Shown: positions 1 through 7,301 of the stretch, piece by piece
Numbering within the stretch: the stretch's first letter is position 1
How the letters are laid out: each line of letters starts with the position of its first letter
Source of the DNA: an uncultured Clostridia bacterium
GTDB taxonomy: Bacteria > Bacillota > Clostridia > Oscillospirales > Acutalibacteraceae
DNA length: 19,063 nucleotides
Direction of reading: 5' to 3'
Assembly: GCA_946405565.1 (NCBI GenBank)
Contig: CAMJHU010000005.1
Span: forward strand, 1-19,063
Notes under the pieces: generated by a model
The model's input: the letters and a program-made list of their open reading frames with translations, nothing else
The model's database searches: none
Told to the model about the DNA's origin: nothing
Position numbers and translations under genes: made by a program

Positions 1-1032
1 GATGTGCAGGAGGTCAGTGGGTCGGATATGGCGGACACATCTTTCACCGGCGAGTTTATCACGGATGAGGATGTGCTGACGTCGGATGTTTTCGATATCA
101 CCTTCTACACGATTGCGGATGAGGATGAAGCATCCCAGAACAATACCACTGTTCCCGTGCCAATCGGTCAGGAAGACAATGACGGAACCGGCGACGTATA
201 TGATGAAAGCTGGCAGGACGATCCCTATTTCTATATGACCACCGTCACCACTACCGCTACGATGCGCAAAAAAACCACCACGCGGGCGCGGGCGGTGACA
301 CAGACGACAGCGGGCAGAACCTCTGTGCGTACCACTTCCCGCCAGACGGCAATCGGTACCACGGCGGCACGCAGACCGCAGACCACGCAGTCGGTGAGAA
401 CGACAGTGACTACTACCCGCCCAAGTTCGACCACCACTACTGTATCCACCACCCAGTCTACTACTTTGGCGCCGACGATCAGGACCACCATGAAATCAAC
501 CACAACCACCACCACCAAATCGCCGGTTCCCTTTACCACCCATAAGAAACCGACACAAACCACCCGTCGGCAGATTGTGACCACCACGACAAAGTCTACC
601 ACGCGGGTTACTGCCAAGACAACGTTGAAGCCGACGACGACTACCACAAAGCCGACGACTACGACGAAGCCGACGACGACTACGACGAAGCCGACGACGA
701 CTACCACAAAGCCGACGACGACTACCACGAAGCCGACGACGACTACCACAAAGCCGACGACGACTACCACGAAGCCGACAACGACTACCACGAAGCCGAC
801 AACGACTACGACCAAGCCGACGACAACTACCACGAAGAAGACAACGACTACTACGAAACCGACAACGCAGCATGAGGCTGGCATTGACGAAGCCATCACT
901 TTCAGCAAACCAACCGCGCCGGGTTCTACTGCTAAAGCGGCTACGACGTCGAAAGTGAAGCCCTCCTCTACGGAGAAGAATACGGGTGTCGATGCCGCTG
1001 TGACACATGCCACAACGGAGCCGGGGCAGTAA
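1..1032 (+). CDS. Threonine-rich, mucin-like repeat protein (5' end outside window)
   Basis: The frame is open from the first base, so this is the C-terminal 343 residues of a longer protein. A GTG at 4 and an ATG at 28 are in frame, but neither has a well-placed ribosome binding site. Residues 1-80 are acidic (many D and E). From about residue 80 the protein is dominated by Thr with Lys, Arg and Pro, and it ends in about 11 KPTTTTT units and a short non-repetitive tail. No transmembrane segment or LPXTG motif lies in the visible part. Linkers of this composition are common in extracellular and dockerin-type proteins of Ruminococcus relatives, so an exported, extended stalk or linker is inferred. 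The function of the missing N-terminal part cannot be judged. A strong intrinsic terminator follows 35 bp after the stop. Confidence 0.75.
   Translation, partial: DVQEVSGSDMADTSFTGEFITDEDVLTSDVFDITFYTIADEDEASQNNTTVPVPIGQEDNDGTGDVYDESWQDDPYFYMTTVTTTATMRKKTTTRARAVTQTTAGRTSVRTTSRQTAIGTTAARRPQTTQSVRTTVTTTRPSSTTTTVSTTQSTTLAPTIRTTMKSTTTTTTKSPVPFTTHKKPTQTTRRQIVTTTTKSTTRVTAKTTLKPTTTTTKPTTTTKPTTTTTKPTTTTTKPTTTTTKPTTTTTKPTTTTTKPTTTTTKPTTTTTKPTTTTTKKTTTTTKPTTQHEAGIDEAITFSKPTAPGSTAKAATTSKVKPSSTEKNTGVDAAVTHATTEPGQ
628..867 (+). repeat. In-frame 21-bp tandem repeats coding KPTTTTT
   Basis: The array has 11 consecutive heptad units and a partial twelfth. The first is 21 bp, the second 18 bp (one Thr fewer), then eight of 21 bp, and then a KKTTTTT variant. 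Units differ at synonymous third positions (ACG, ACT, ACC, ACA) while the peptide is kept, which suggests selection on the protein. The array could change length by slippage or recombination. Confidence 0.9.
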
Positions 1033-1066
1033 GGTTCCGAAGGTTCCGTCCATCTCAAACCACAAA

Positions 1067-1107
1067 CGCCAAAGAGTTTCCTTGTAAAATGACTCTTTGG
1101 CGTTTTT
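1067..1107 (+). terminator. Intrinsic terminator of the Thr-rich gene
   Basis: A perfect 11-bp stem, CGCCAAAGAGT (1067-1077) with ACTCTTTGGCG (1092-1102), encloses a 14-nt loop and is followed by TTTTTCTTT. It lies 35 bp after the stop codon. Confidence 0.9.
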
Positions 1108-1117
1108 CTTTGAAAGT

Positions 1118-1165
1118 TTGACACATAAAAAATTACAGTTTGTGTAATTCACAATATAAATTACA
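1118..1165 (+). promoter_or_regulatory. Possible ogg promoter with three AATTACA half-sites
   Basis: A perfect -35 box TTGACA (1118-1123) is followed, at a long 19-bp spacing, by TGTAAT (1143-1148). Overlapping this are three copies of one heptamer: AATTACA (1131-1137), its complement TGTAATT (1143-1149), and AATTACA again (1159-1165). They form inverted repeats with 5-bp and 9-bp spacers. The arrangement looks like a repressor operator placed over the -10 and start region. The regulator is unknown and the promoter assignment is tentative because of the spacing. Confidence 0.4.
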
Positions 1166-1187
1166 ATTGATAGGAGAGATTTGCATA

Positions 1188-2048
1188 ATGCAGACCGGAA
1201 AAACCATTCCGTCGATTTCGCTTTGCTGCGGAGATTTTTCGGCGAGAGATACATTGAGCAGCGGTCAGTGTTTCCGATGGAGTGAGCGGGACGGGCGTAT
1301 GTGCGGTACGGCGATGGGGCGGTATGTGGAAATCGCGCAGAAAGGCGACATAGTGACGATATACGGTGCCGACAGCGGGGACGAAGCGCTCTGGCGGCGG
1401 TATCTGGATCTCGACCGGGATTATGCCGCCATACGGGCGCTTGTGGTACAGACCGAGCCGCGTCTGCGTGAAGCGGCGGCTTTTGCGGGAGGTATTCACA
1501 TTTTGGCGCAGGAACCGTGGGAAGCGCTGTGTTCCTTTCTCATTTCGCAGAACAACCATATTCCGCGCATCCGCGGCATTATCCGGCGGTTGTGTGTGAC
1601 TTGCGGACAGCCTGCGGCGGGGTGGGAATATGCCGCAGGGGCAGGGGCTGAACCGACAGCGGACGCCATGTGTTTTCCCATACCGGAGGAGATGGCAGGG
1701 CTGACGGAGAAGGATTGGAAGGCAATGGGGTGCGGTTATCGTGCGGGCTATCTGGCGGAGCTGGTGAGAGAGACCGTGGCGGGACGGTTCAGGGTGGAAG
1801 ACCTTTGTGGGGTATCGACGAATGACGCGCGGCGGGAGCTGCTGAAGAGGAAGGGCGTAGGTCCGAAGGTAGCGGAGTGCGTATTGTTGTATGGATTGGG
1901 ACGGATGGAGTGTTTTCCGATTGATGTGTGGGTAGGGAGAGGATTGCAGGGAGAGTTTGCGGGGATGGAAGCGCTTCGGAGGAGTGAATATGCGGGAGTG
2001 GCGCAGCAGTACATATTTGAGTATATGCGGCTGCGTAAGGAAAGATAA
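1188..2048 (+). CDS. ogg: 8-oxoguanine DNA glycosylase (OGG1 family)
   Basis: This is a 286-residue bifunctional DNA glycosylase/AP lyase that excises 8-oxoguanine paired with C. The N-terminal OGG signature GQCFRW is at residues 26-31, and ISQNNHIPRIRGII is in the middle. The helix-hairpin-helix reads KGVGPKVAEC, with the catalytic Lys at 227 and the catalytic Asp in PIDVW at 246. That 19-residue spacing equals K249-D268 of human OGG1. The length is typical of bacterial OGG1-type enzymes such as the one from Clostridium acetobutylicum (known family). The ATG at 1188 is chosen over the in-frame ATG at 1140 because AGGAGAG sits 9 bp upstream and because 1140 lies inside the candidate promoter. 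The gene appears to be a single transcription unit ending in the hairpin at 2061. Many Clostridia lack MutM and use this family instead. Confidence 0.93.
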   Translation: MQTGKTIPSISLCCGDFSARDTLSSGQCFRWSERDGRMCGTAMGRYVEIAQKGDIVTIYGADSGDEALWRRYLDLDRDYAAIRALVVQTEPRLREAAAFAGGIHILAQEPWEALCSFLISQNNHIPRIRGIIRRLCVTCGQPAAGWEYAAGAGAEPTADAMCFPIPEEMAGLTEKDWKAMGCGYRAGYLAELVRETVAGRFRVEDLCGVSTNDARRELLKRKGVGPKVAECVLLYGLGRMECFPIDVWVGRGLQGEFAGMEALRRSEYAGVAQQYIFEYMRLRKER

Positions 2049-2060
2049 AGAAAAAATAAA

Positions 2061-2097
2061 AAGCGCGAAGCGCCAATTAGCCGCTTCGCGCTTTTTT
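2061..2097. terminator. Bidirectional terminator between convergent genes
   Basis: A 12-bp perfect stem, AAGCGCGAAGCG (2061-2072) with CGCTTCGCGCTT (2082-2093), has a 9-nt loop and T-rich runs on the outer side in both directions. It serves ogg on the plus strand and the SEC-C gene on the minus strand. Its left arm and loop share the string GCGCGAAGCGCCAATTAGCC with the start of the dispersed element near 5660-5685. Confidence 0.88.
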
Positions 2098-2116
2098 ATT
2101 TTTTTCTTTTTCTTGC

Positions 2117-3253
2117 TTATTTCATGGTTCTGCCGCAGCACTTCTTATATTTCTTCCCGCTGCCGCAAGGACAGGGATCATTCCGCCCGATTTTCTGCCC
2201 CACATGAATCGGACGCGGCGCATTCCCATCAAACAACTCGTCGGTTCTCTTGATGACCAATTGAGGCATCACAATGGGCGGAACGCCCACCACATCGCAA
2301 TGCCGATGACCTTTCAGGCTTTGCTTCCGGGTCTTATCGGAGAGTTCTCCCAGCATATTCAGCAGAAACTCAAACTGATTGACATTGATGGGCATTTCCG
2401 ACGTCTGTACGAAATCGAAAATGTCCTGCAGATCGCCGTCGGTGACACACCATACCGCAATTTTCCGCATGAGAATGTTGGCGTTTTCATAGGAAGCGTT
2501 CTGGTTGTTGTAAATGAAGTGAACTGCCTGACGGTAATAGTAATTGGTGGAATCCAACCCATAGGCGGCATAGGCTTCGATTTCGCGACGGGTGGGAAGC
2601 GCCTCTTCCAGACCGTCCGCCCACTCGCTGTGCGGGGCGGGCGGCGCCAGACGGTAAACCGCCTCGCCGTTTTCATAGGAGAATTCCGGACAGTCTGCCT
2701 GCGAGAGAAATGCCTCCGCTTCTTCGGGCGTGACGGATTGATCCACATAGGCGGCATGGAAGACCTTCGCGAGCAGCGCGGGCGTGAATCTGCCGTAAAT
2801 CATGGCGCAGGCGCGGGCGGTACGGGTGAGCTTGTCCTCGTTGCTCAGGAAGCAGTGGGAAGCGCAGTGCATCATGACCTTGCCCGCCAGTTCCTTGGGA
2901 ATGATCGCGGAGATCACGTCCTTTTTGACCGACAGAAAGACTACGCCGTCGGCATACGGCGCCGAATCGAGGATTTGCAGCGCGGTGTTCTCATCGATAT
3001 TGTCATTGCGGAAGCAGTCGAGAAGGAGCTTCATTTCGGTCTGGCTATACTGCTTGAGCCTGATGCCCGCGTTAAGCTCCAAAACCGGTACAATAGCTTC
3101 TGTCATTTGCTGTTTGGTCATCTTATCGGACACCTTCACGCCGTACCGTCCCGCGATTTCTTTGATGTGGGATTTGCGGGAAGCTTCCACCAGCGATGCC
3201 AGCAGCCATTCGGTCTGACCGGAAATGCTGTTTTTGGTAATCTTTTCGTTCAT
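2117..3253 (-). CDS. SEC-C zinc-motif protein with Rho-N-like N terminus
   Basis: The protein has 378 residues. The last 20 or so hold a textbook SEC-C motif, C-x-C-x8-C-C (Cys 361, 363, 372, 373), in NDPCPCGSGKKYKKCC. This is the zinc knuckle known from the SecA C terminus and from many stand-alone proteins. Residues about 20-60 (IKEIAGRYGV, K-rich, then AIVPVLE) resemble a Rho-N/SAP-like nucleic-acid-binding fold; that is an inference from pattern only. The middle is helical and unrecognised. There is no signal peptide or membrane segment, so the protein is cytoplasmic. The ATG is preceded by AAGGAAAGGA. It is the last gene of a minus-strand group of three, 64 bp after the preceding stop, and ends at the terminator at 2061. 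The biological role is unknown. Confidence 0.82.
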   Translation of the reverse strand: MNEKITKNSISGQTEWLLASLVEASRKSHIKEIAGRYGVKVSDKMTKQQMTEAIVPVLELNAGIRLKQYSQTEMKLLLDCFRNDNIDENTALQILDSAPYADGVVFLSVKKDVISAIIPKELAGKVMMHCASHCFLSNEDKLTRTARACAMIYGRFTPALLAKVFHAAYVDQSVTPEEAEAFLSQADCPEFSYENGEAVYRLAPPAPHSEWADGLEEALPTRREIEAYAAYGLDSTNYYYRQAVHFIYNNQNASYENANILMRKIAVWCVTDGDLQDIFDFVQTSEMPINVNQFEFLLNMLGELSDKTRKQSLKGHRHCDVVGVPPIVMPQLVIKRTDELFDGNAPRPIHVGQKIGRNDPCPCGSGKKYKKCCGRTMK

Positions 3254-3317
3254 TGTGGTAAAAATCCTTTCCTTGGTTAATCAAAAACGGTTTCATGGAT
3301 TTTGATATAATGTAGTT

Positions 3318-4082
3318 TTATACGATGTCGGAATCGCTGACCTTTTGCTGGGAAGGGGCGGAAGCCTGATGTTCCACCGGCAGCGAATCCGGTCCGGCAT
3401 AGAGATTATAGGTAAAGGGATAGTAATAGAAGATATCGTCGTCAGTGGAATAGAAGGTGACGACCTTATAGGCAAACTGTCGTCCGTCGTCGATCTGCAC
3501 ATCCCACGGATAGACCGAGTAGGTGGTGAGGATCCGGCGACCGTTGTCCTGTGTTTTTTTGATGAACTTGGTGGGCCAGAAATGGCGGTCATATTGGGCA
3601 AAGCTCTGCTTGAAGCTGCTGTATTCCTGCCAGTCCTTGAAGGAATAGCAGCCGTTGAAAAGTTCGGTATAGACGGTGAGGGAAATGATGAGCGTGCCGA
3701 GAAGCGCGTACTTGATCGGATGGAAACGGAGGATCCTGTCCCATTTGAGTTTGGGGAGAAACACCACCATAAAAAAGAGTATGATCGTAAAGATGACTAC
3801 CCAGCAGCACAGGGCAATGGTCTGATTGCCCATGCAGATCAGGATCACCAGATCAATGAGTGTGGCGGGCAACTCAAAGGTAGCCAGCAGCACCTCACTC
3901 ACCGCCATCAGAATCAGCAGCAGGGTGAGAAAGCGGGAGAGACGCGGCATTTCCATATTGACGCAGTACATGAAAAACTGCCAGCCGAAGACAATCAAAA
4001 ACAGAAGCAGCAGCAGCAGACTGAAGGTGCTCAAAGCGCTTGTTCCATCCTTTCCCGGTCTGTGACGCGCGCAAAGGCGCAC
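3318..4082 (-). CDS. Multi-pass membrane protein of unknown function
   Basis: The protein has up to 254 residues and belongs to no family I recognise. Four or five hydrophobic segments (about 20-41, 49-69, 74-110, 124-140 from the GTG) are followed by a soluble C-terminal half, about residues 141-254, rich in aromatic residues (DDIFYYYPFTYNLY). The start is uncertain. The GTG at 4082 is only 5 bp after the previous stop and has no ribosome binding site. An in-frame TTG at 4034 has GGGAAAGGA upstream and would give a 238-residue protein beginning just before the first membrane segment. The near-abutment with the gene at 4088 implies one operon, perhaps one membrane complex. Confidence 0.7.
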   Translation of the reverse strand: MRLCARHRPGKDGTSALSTFSLLLLLLFLIVFGWQFFMYCVNMEMPRLSRFLTLLLILMAVSEVLLATFELPATLIDLVILICMGNQTIALCCWVVIFTIILFFMVVFLPKLKWDRILRFHPIKYALLGTLIISLTVYTELFNGCYSFKDWQEYSSFKQSFAQYDRHFWPTKFIKKTQDNGRRILTTYSVYPWDVQIDDGRQFAYKVVTFYSTDDDIFYYYPFTYNLYAGPDSLPVEHQASAPSQQKVSDSDIV

Positions 4083-4087
4083 AGACG

Positions 4088-5179
4088 CTAGCGATAAATC
4101 ATGAGAGGCTCGATCTGTTTGGCGTCCGCCACTGCCTGAAACGCCTTGGGCATTTTGGTGGAATAGGACTTGTCGTTTGTGTAGTAGCGCATTTCTTCCA
4201 CATCATAAAACAGCACATAGATTTTGCCGCTGTCGGAACAGATGAAAATCATGTCCTTACCAATGGAATTGAGATGTGCGTAGTATTTGACACAATCCAA
4301 TTCCGCATCGACATTGACCTTGTTGCCGTTTTTATCCACCTTGCGTTCGTAGGCGATGGGGGATTGCAGACCGTCCTTCATCATTTCCTGATACAGTGCG
4401 TAATCGTCCTTGGAAAGCGTGGCGGACAGCGCCTTTACAATCCTGTCGGACTGATAGAGCTGATAATCGTAGCCTTTGGTTTCCTGTTTGGTGTAATAGG
4501 ACGGTGTGCCGTCGGTAAACTTGCCGTCGATCTGGAATCCGTCGGCAATGCCGAAATCCGCGTTGCTGCCCGAATGGAAAACCGACATATACTGGGTGCC
4601 GCGCTGAAAATAAAGAACGCCTGCACCTTGAAGATAGGCGGCGGCATCGGCATCGGTAAAGCTTGCCTCGCCGGAAATCGTGGCGGTCTTTTTGCCGTTC
4701 CAGAGCTTGAGAGTGAATTGAAAGGACATATCATTCTGATCTGTGACGGTAATAGTTGCCTTCTGATTTTCATAAACGTCGGTTTTGTGCCATGTACCGG
4801 TGAAATCGGCTTTTTCGACATTCACGGGTACAGCGGACGACGGGGTTTCATCGGGAGTGACCGACAGATCGTCATCCACCGTGCTGCCGGGCGACGTGAC
4901 CCCCGCGTAAGCCGCCGTGTTGTCGGGCGGATACGTCGGACGGCGCTGACCTTTCCGGAGCATTGCCGCCGCGGAAGACAGAATCACAATGCCCACCACC
5001 GCAAACGCCACACCCAGAAACGGCTGCCACGGAATGCGTACAGGCGGAGCGCCGTGTGAAGATGAGCCGGAAGAAGCGTTAAGGGAGCGTCGCGGCGGCG
5101 GCGTGCTGGATTGGGGTATGCCGCCGAGATAGCCCTGATTGCGGTTGGCGTCTCTGTAAGAATATTGGTTGTCTCCCAA
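4088..5179 (-). CDS. Membrane-anchored protein with large extracytoplasmic domain
   Basis: The protein has 363 residues and is not assigned to a family. The N-terminal 50 residues are Ser/Pro/Gly-rich and polar, followed by one transmembrane segment at about 52-74, a low-complexity Thr/Pro/Asp linker (78-118), and a predicted soluble domain to the end. The domain begins with a FTGTWHKTDV stretch resembling beta-barrel lipocalin-like openings (weak pattern). The start is a TTG: AAGGAGG lies 10 bp before it, and no ATG or GTG fits better. A sigma-A-like promoter sits 50-80 bp upstream, so this is the first gene of a group with the two downstream minus-strand genes. The topology suggests a cell-surface or sensory role. 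Confidence 0.75.
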   Translation of the reverse strand: MGDNQYSYRDANRNQGYLGGIPQSSTPPPRRSLNASSGSSSHGAPPVRIPWQPFLGVAFAVVGIVILSSAAAMLRKGQRRPTYPPDNTAAYAGVTSPGSTVDDDLSVTPDETPSSAVPVNVEKADFTGTWHKTDVYENQKATITVTDQNDMSFQFTLKLWNGKKTATISGEASFTDADAAAYLQGAGVLYFQRGTQYMSVFHSGSNADFGIADGFQIDGKFTDGTPSYYTKQETKGYDYQLYQSDRIVKALSATLSKDDYALYQEMMKDGLQSPIAYERKVDKNGNKVNVDAELDCVKYYAHLNSIGKDMIFICSDSGKIYVLFYDVEEMRYYTNDKSYSTKMPKAFQAVADAKQIEPLMIYR

Positions 5180-5233
5180 GCCGTAGGTTCCTCCTTCGTT
5201 TGCTTTGTGCGGATACGCGGATTCTAATGATAT

Positions 5234-5262
5234 ATATTACTGCAATGTCCGGAAAATTTCAA
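5234..5262 (-). promoter_or_regulatory. Sigma-A-like promoter of the 5179-to-2117 operon
   Basis: On the minus strand, TTGAAA (5257-5262) and TAATAT (5234-5239) are separated by exactly 17 bp. They lie about 55 bp upstream of the TTG start, in an AT-rich stretch. The -10 box is a weak match (4 of 6). Confidence 0.5.
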
Positions 5263-5370
5263 TAGAAATTTGCAAGGATTTCGTTAATTTTTATGAGTGG
5301 GTGTGATGGGTTTCCTCCGGGAGGGAGGGCAGAATGCGGTTGGATGATGATACATCGCAGGCGAAAAGCA

Positions 5371-5529
5371 TTTGGGTGGGTTCCCTGTTTGCATTCGCCC
5401 TTCCCCGTTGTGGGTCTTGGCTTGATTTGCTTGGGTGGGGTTCCCCGTTTGCATTCGCCCTTCCCCGTTGTGGGTCTTGGCTTGATTTGCTTGGGTGGGG
5501 TTCCCCGTTTGCATTCGCCCTTCCCCGTT
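5371..5529. repeat. 60-bp direct tandem repeat
   Basis: Bases 5401-5460 and 5461-5520 are identical. A third copy to the left (5371-5400) is partial and slightly diverged, and the first 9 bases of a further unit follow at 5521. The unit is the tail module of the dispersed element, duplicated. The perfect identity implies a recent duplication. Confidence 0.95.
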
Positions 5530-5705
5530 TGTGGAGATTGGCTCGTCTCGCTCGGCAGCACGTTGTGCTGCCTCGTGGGACGCTGTCCCACTCCCTGCCG
5601 GTGGCGCTGCCCCCGGACCCCTGCCAGGGAGCTTACCCCCTGGACCCCGCGCCGCTGCGCGGCTAATTGGCGCTTCGCGCTTTTTCACTATTCACTATTC
5701 ACTAT
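5371..5705 (-). repeat. Hairpin-rich dispersed element, copy B (minus sense)
   Basis: The stretch between the gene starting at 5179 and the NUDIX stop holds no credible gene. Read on the minus strand it starts at the NUDIX stop codon with GTGAATA-type AT repeats, followed by AAAAAGCGC and GCGCCAATTAGC. A series of hairpins follows: CCAGGGGG-taag-CTCCCTGG (5624-5643), GTGGGAC-agc-GTCCCAC (5575-5591) and GGCAGCAC-aac-GTGCTGCC (5554-5572). Then come GAGCGAGACGAGCC and a tail containing ACAAACGGGGAAGGGCGAAT, here expanded into 60-bp tandem repeats. The same modules, in the same order, occur at 7302-7516 and 16730-16935. Long open frames across it are by-products of GC-rich repeat sequence. Confidence 0.85.
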
Positions 5706-6238
5706 TTCTCTTCCGCCCACAGTTTCAGTACCAGCGTCTGGGTCTTCGCGTCGGGCAGCTTCCCGTCGAGTACCATCTGCACCGCGTCCTCCAGACGGAT
5801 ATATTCCACCTCCAGAAATTCGTCCTCATCGGGGTGGTTGGTTCCTTCCTTCTCAATATCGCAGGCGAAAAGATGAATGATTTCCTCGCAGTAGCCGGGC
5901 GTGGGATAGAGCTTGCCCATACTGCGCCAATTGGTACCCTTCGCGCCGACCTCTTCGGAAAGTTCCCGCTGCACCGCGTCAAACGGATCCTCGCCGCGCT
6001 CGAGCTTTCCGGCGGGCAGCTCGGTGACAATTTCCTTATAGGGATAGCGGAACTGCCGCACAAAGGGCAGCATACCGTCCGCCGTCAGTGCCGCCACGCA
6101 TACGCCGCCGGGATGCTCCACAATTTCGCGGATCGCGACATGACCGTCGGGCAGCTCGGCTTCGTCCACCCGCAGATTGATCACGCGTCCCTTGAAGTGA
6201 TAGGTTTCGGTGAGGGTTTTTTCTTCCAGATAATTCAT
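5702..6238 (-). CDS. NUDIX hydrolase, ADP-ribose pyrophosphatase type
   Basis: This 178-residue cytoplasmic enzyme most likely hydrolyses ADP-ribose or a similar nucleoside diphosphate derivative to AMP and a phosphosugar. The Nudix box is complete: G77-x5-E83-x7-R91-E92-L-x-E95-E96-V-G98. The preceding FRYPYKEIVTELPAGKLE and the following LYPTPGYCEE, about 15 residues after the box, are the ADP-ribose pyrophosphatase subfamily hallmarks. The start ATG has AGGAGA 9 bp upstream. The gene is divergent from the M14 peptidase with a 100-bp shared upstream region. Its TAG stop runs straight into the GTGAATA repeats of dispersed element copy B. The exact substrate cannot be decided from sequence. 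Confidence 0.93.
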   Translation of the reverse strand: MNYLEEKTLTETYHFKGRVINLRVDEAELPDGHVAIREIVEHPGGVCVAALTADGMLPFVRQFRYPYKEIVTELPAGKLERGEDPFDAVQRELSEEVGAKGTNWRSMGKLYPTPGYCEEIIHLFACDIEKEGTNHPDEDEFLEVEYIRLEDAVQMVLDGKLPDAKTQTLVLKLWAEEK

Positions 6239-6338
6239 AAAGCAGCATCTCCTGATTCATATTTATTCATGCGCCTGTCATACAGTCATACAGGCAAAAT
6301 GATTTTTTATTTTTATCATCGAAAAGGGGTTAAAGGGC
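6239..6338. promoter_or_regulatory. Divergent intergenic region with inverted/direct repeat
   Basis: This 100-bp region separates the NUDIX and M14 starts and must hold both promoters, though neither is clear. Its centre has GCCTGT (6274-6279) inverted with ACAGGC (6291-6296), and within this a direct repeat CATACAG-t-CATACAG (6280-6294). It could be an operator shared by the two genes. An AT-rich run (6301-6320) lies in front of the M14 gene. Confidence 0.35.
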
Positions 6339-7301
6339 ATGACAGAAAAGCGGAACACAAGAAGGATTGTCGGCATTGAGCCGCCGGACAGTCAGCGGGT
6401 GCGGCAATGGGTGCAGACGCTGGGAGAAACCTATCCGGCATGGCTGGAAGTGAGTGAAATGGGGAAAAGCCTGCTGGGGCGCAGCATATGGACGCTGCGG
6501 CTGCACGGCTGTGATTCATCGGGACTGTCCGCGCCGGATACACCGGTGCTGTATTGCGGCGGGGTTCACGGGCGGGAGTGGATGACCACACTGCTCATGC
6601 TGTATTTTGCGGAGGAAGTGCTGCACGCCTGCCGCACGGGACGGCGGCTTTGCGAGATGGATATGAACCGGCTGCTGTCCACTCGGTCACTGGTAATCGT
6701 GCCGTGTCTGAATCCCGACGGCACCGAGATATCCATCAACGGCGCGGACAGTCCGGGTCTGTCGGACTACCTGAGTGAAGAACTGTTCACGCAGTGCCGC
6801 AGCAGAGCATTCTGCCGTCGGTGGAAAGCGAATGCGCGGGGCGTGGATATCAACCGCAATTTCAACGCGGGGTGGGACGAGATGCGCGCCGCCGCGATGG
6901 AGCGCGGCATTTGCGGTCCGCAGCCGGGTGGCTGGACAGGAGCGTATCCGGAGAGTGAGCCGGAGACACAGGCAATCGTGGCGCTGTGCCGACAGATTCG
7001 GTTCCGTCATGTGGTGGCATTCCACGCGCAGGGGGAGGAAATCTATTGGAATTACCGAAGTTTTACGCCGCCGCGGGCGCATCTGATGGCGCGGATTCTG
7101 TCGTCGTCGTCGGGGTACCGGCTGGGGGAGCCGAGCGCGAACGCGTCGGCGGCGGGGCTGAAGGACTGGTTTATGGAGACCTATCACGCGCCGGCGTTCA
7201 CGGTGGAAATCGGACGGGGAGAATGTCCGCTGTCACTGGGACAGTTCTGGTTTCTGTACGGAAGGCTGCGCGAGATGCTGGTACTGGGAGCGGCGTTGTA
7301 G
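6339..7301 (+). CDS. M14 family zinc carboxypeptidase
   Basis: The protein has 320 residues. Zinc ligands are visible as H77 and E80 in GGVHGREW and H229 in VVAFHAQGEE. Further family marks are LGRSIWTLRL (46-55), NPDG (125-128), the substrate-binding N172-R173 in GVDINRNF, and the catalytic Glu E290 in FTVEIG. The active site is therefore complete. Bacterial relatives include gamma-D-glutamyl-L-diamino acid endopeptidases that cut peptidoglycan stem peptides. Here there is no signal peptide, LysM domain or membrane segment, so a cytoplasmic role such as muropeptide recycling is inferred. The ATG follows AAAAGGGGTT and AAAGGG. The TAG stop is directly followed by dispersed element copy C. Confidence 0.9.
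   Translation: MTEKRNTRRIVGIEPPDSQRVRQWVQTLGETYPAWLEVSEMGKSLLGRSIWTLRLHGCDSSGLSAPDTPVLYCGGVHGREWMTTLLMLYFAEEVLHACRTGRRLCEMDMNRLLSTRSLVIVPCLNPDGTEISINGADSPGLSDYLSEELFTQCRSRAFCRRWKANARGVDINRNFNAGWDEMRAAAMERGICGPQPGGWTGAYPESEPETQAIVALCRQIRFRHVVAFHAQGEEIYWNYRSFTPPRAHLMARILSSSSGYRLGEPSANASAAGLKDWFMETYHAPAFTVEIGRGECPLSLGQFWFLYGRLREMLVLGAAL

Noticed and set aside
231..1254. Long minus-strand frames opposite the Thr-rich gene, including a Val-rich 297-codon one
   Set aside because: They are the antisense of the ACN-rich repeat array (antisense of Thr codons gives Val/Arg/Gly). They have no ribosome binding site and no family resemblance.
5371..5530. CRISPR-like array
   Set aside because: The 60-bp units are directly adjacent and identical throughout; there are no unique spacers and no cas genes.
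5259..5880. Open frames on both strands through the repeat region, some with 20-residue peptide repeats
   Set aside because: The peptide repeat only mirrors the 60-bp DNA repeat. Frames are open on both strands, overlap the NUDIX gene, and lack start signals.
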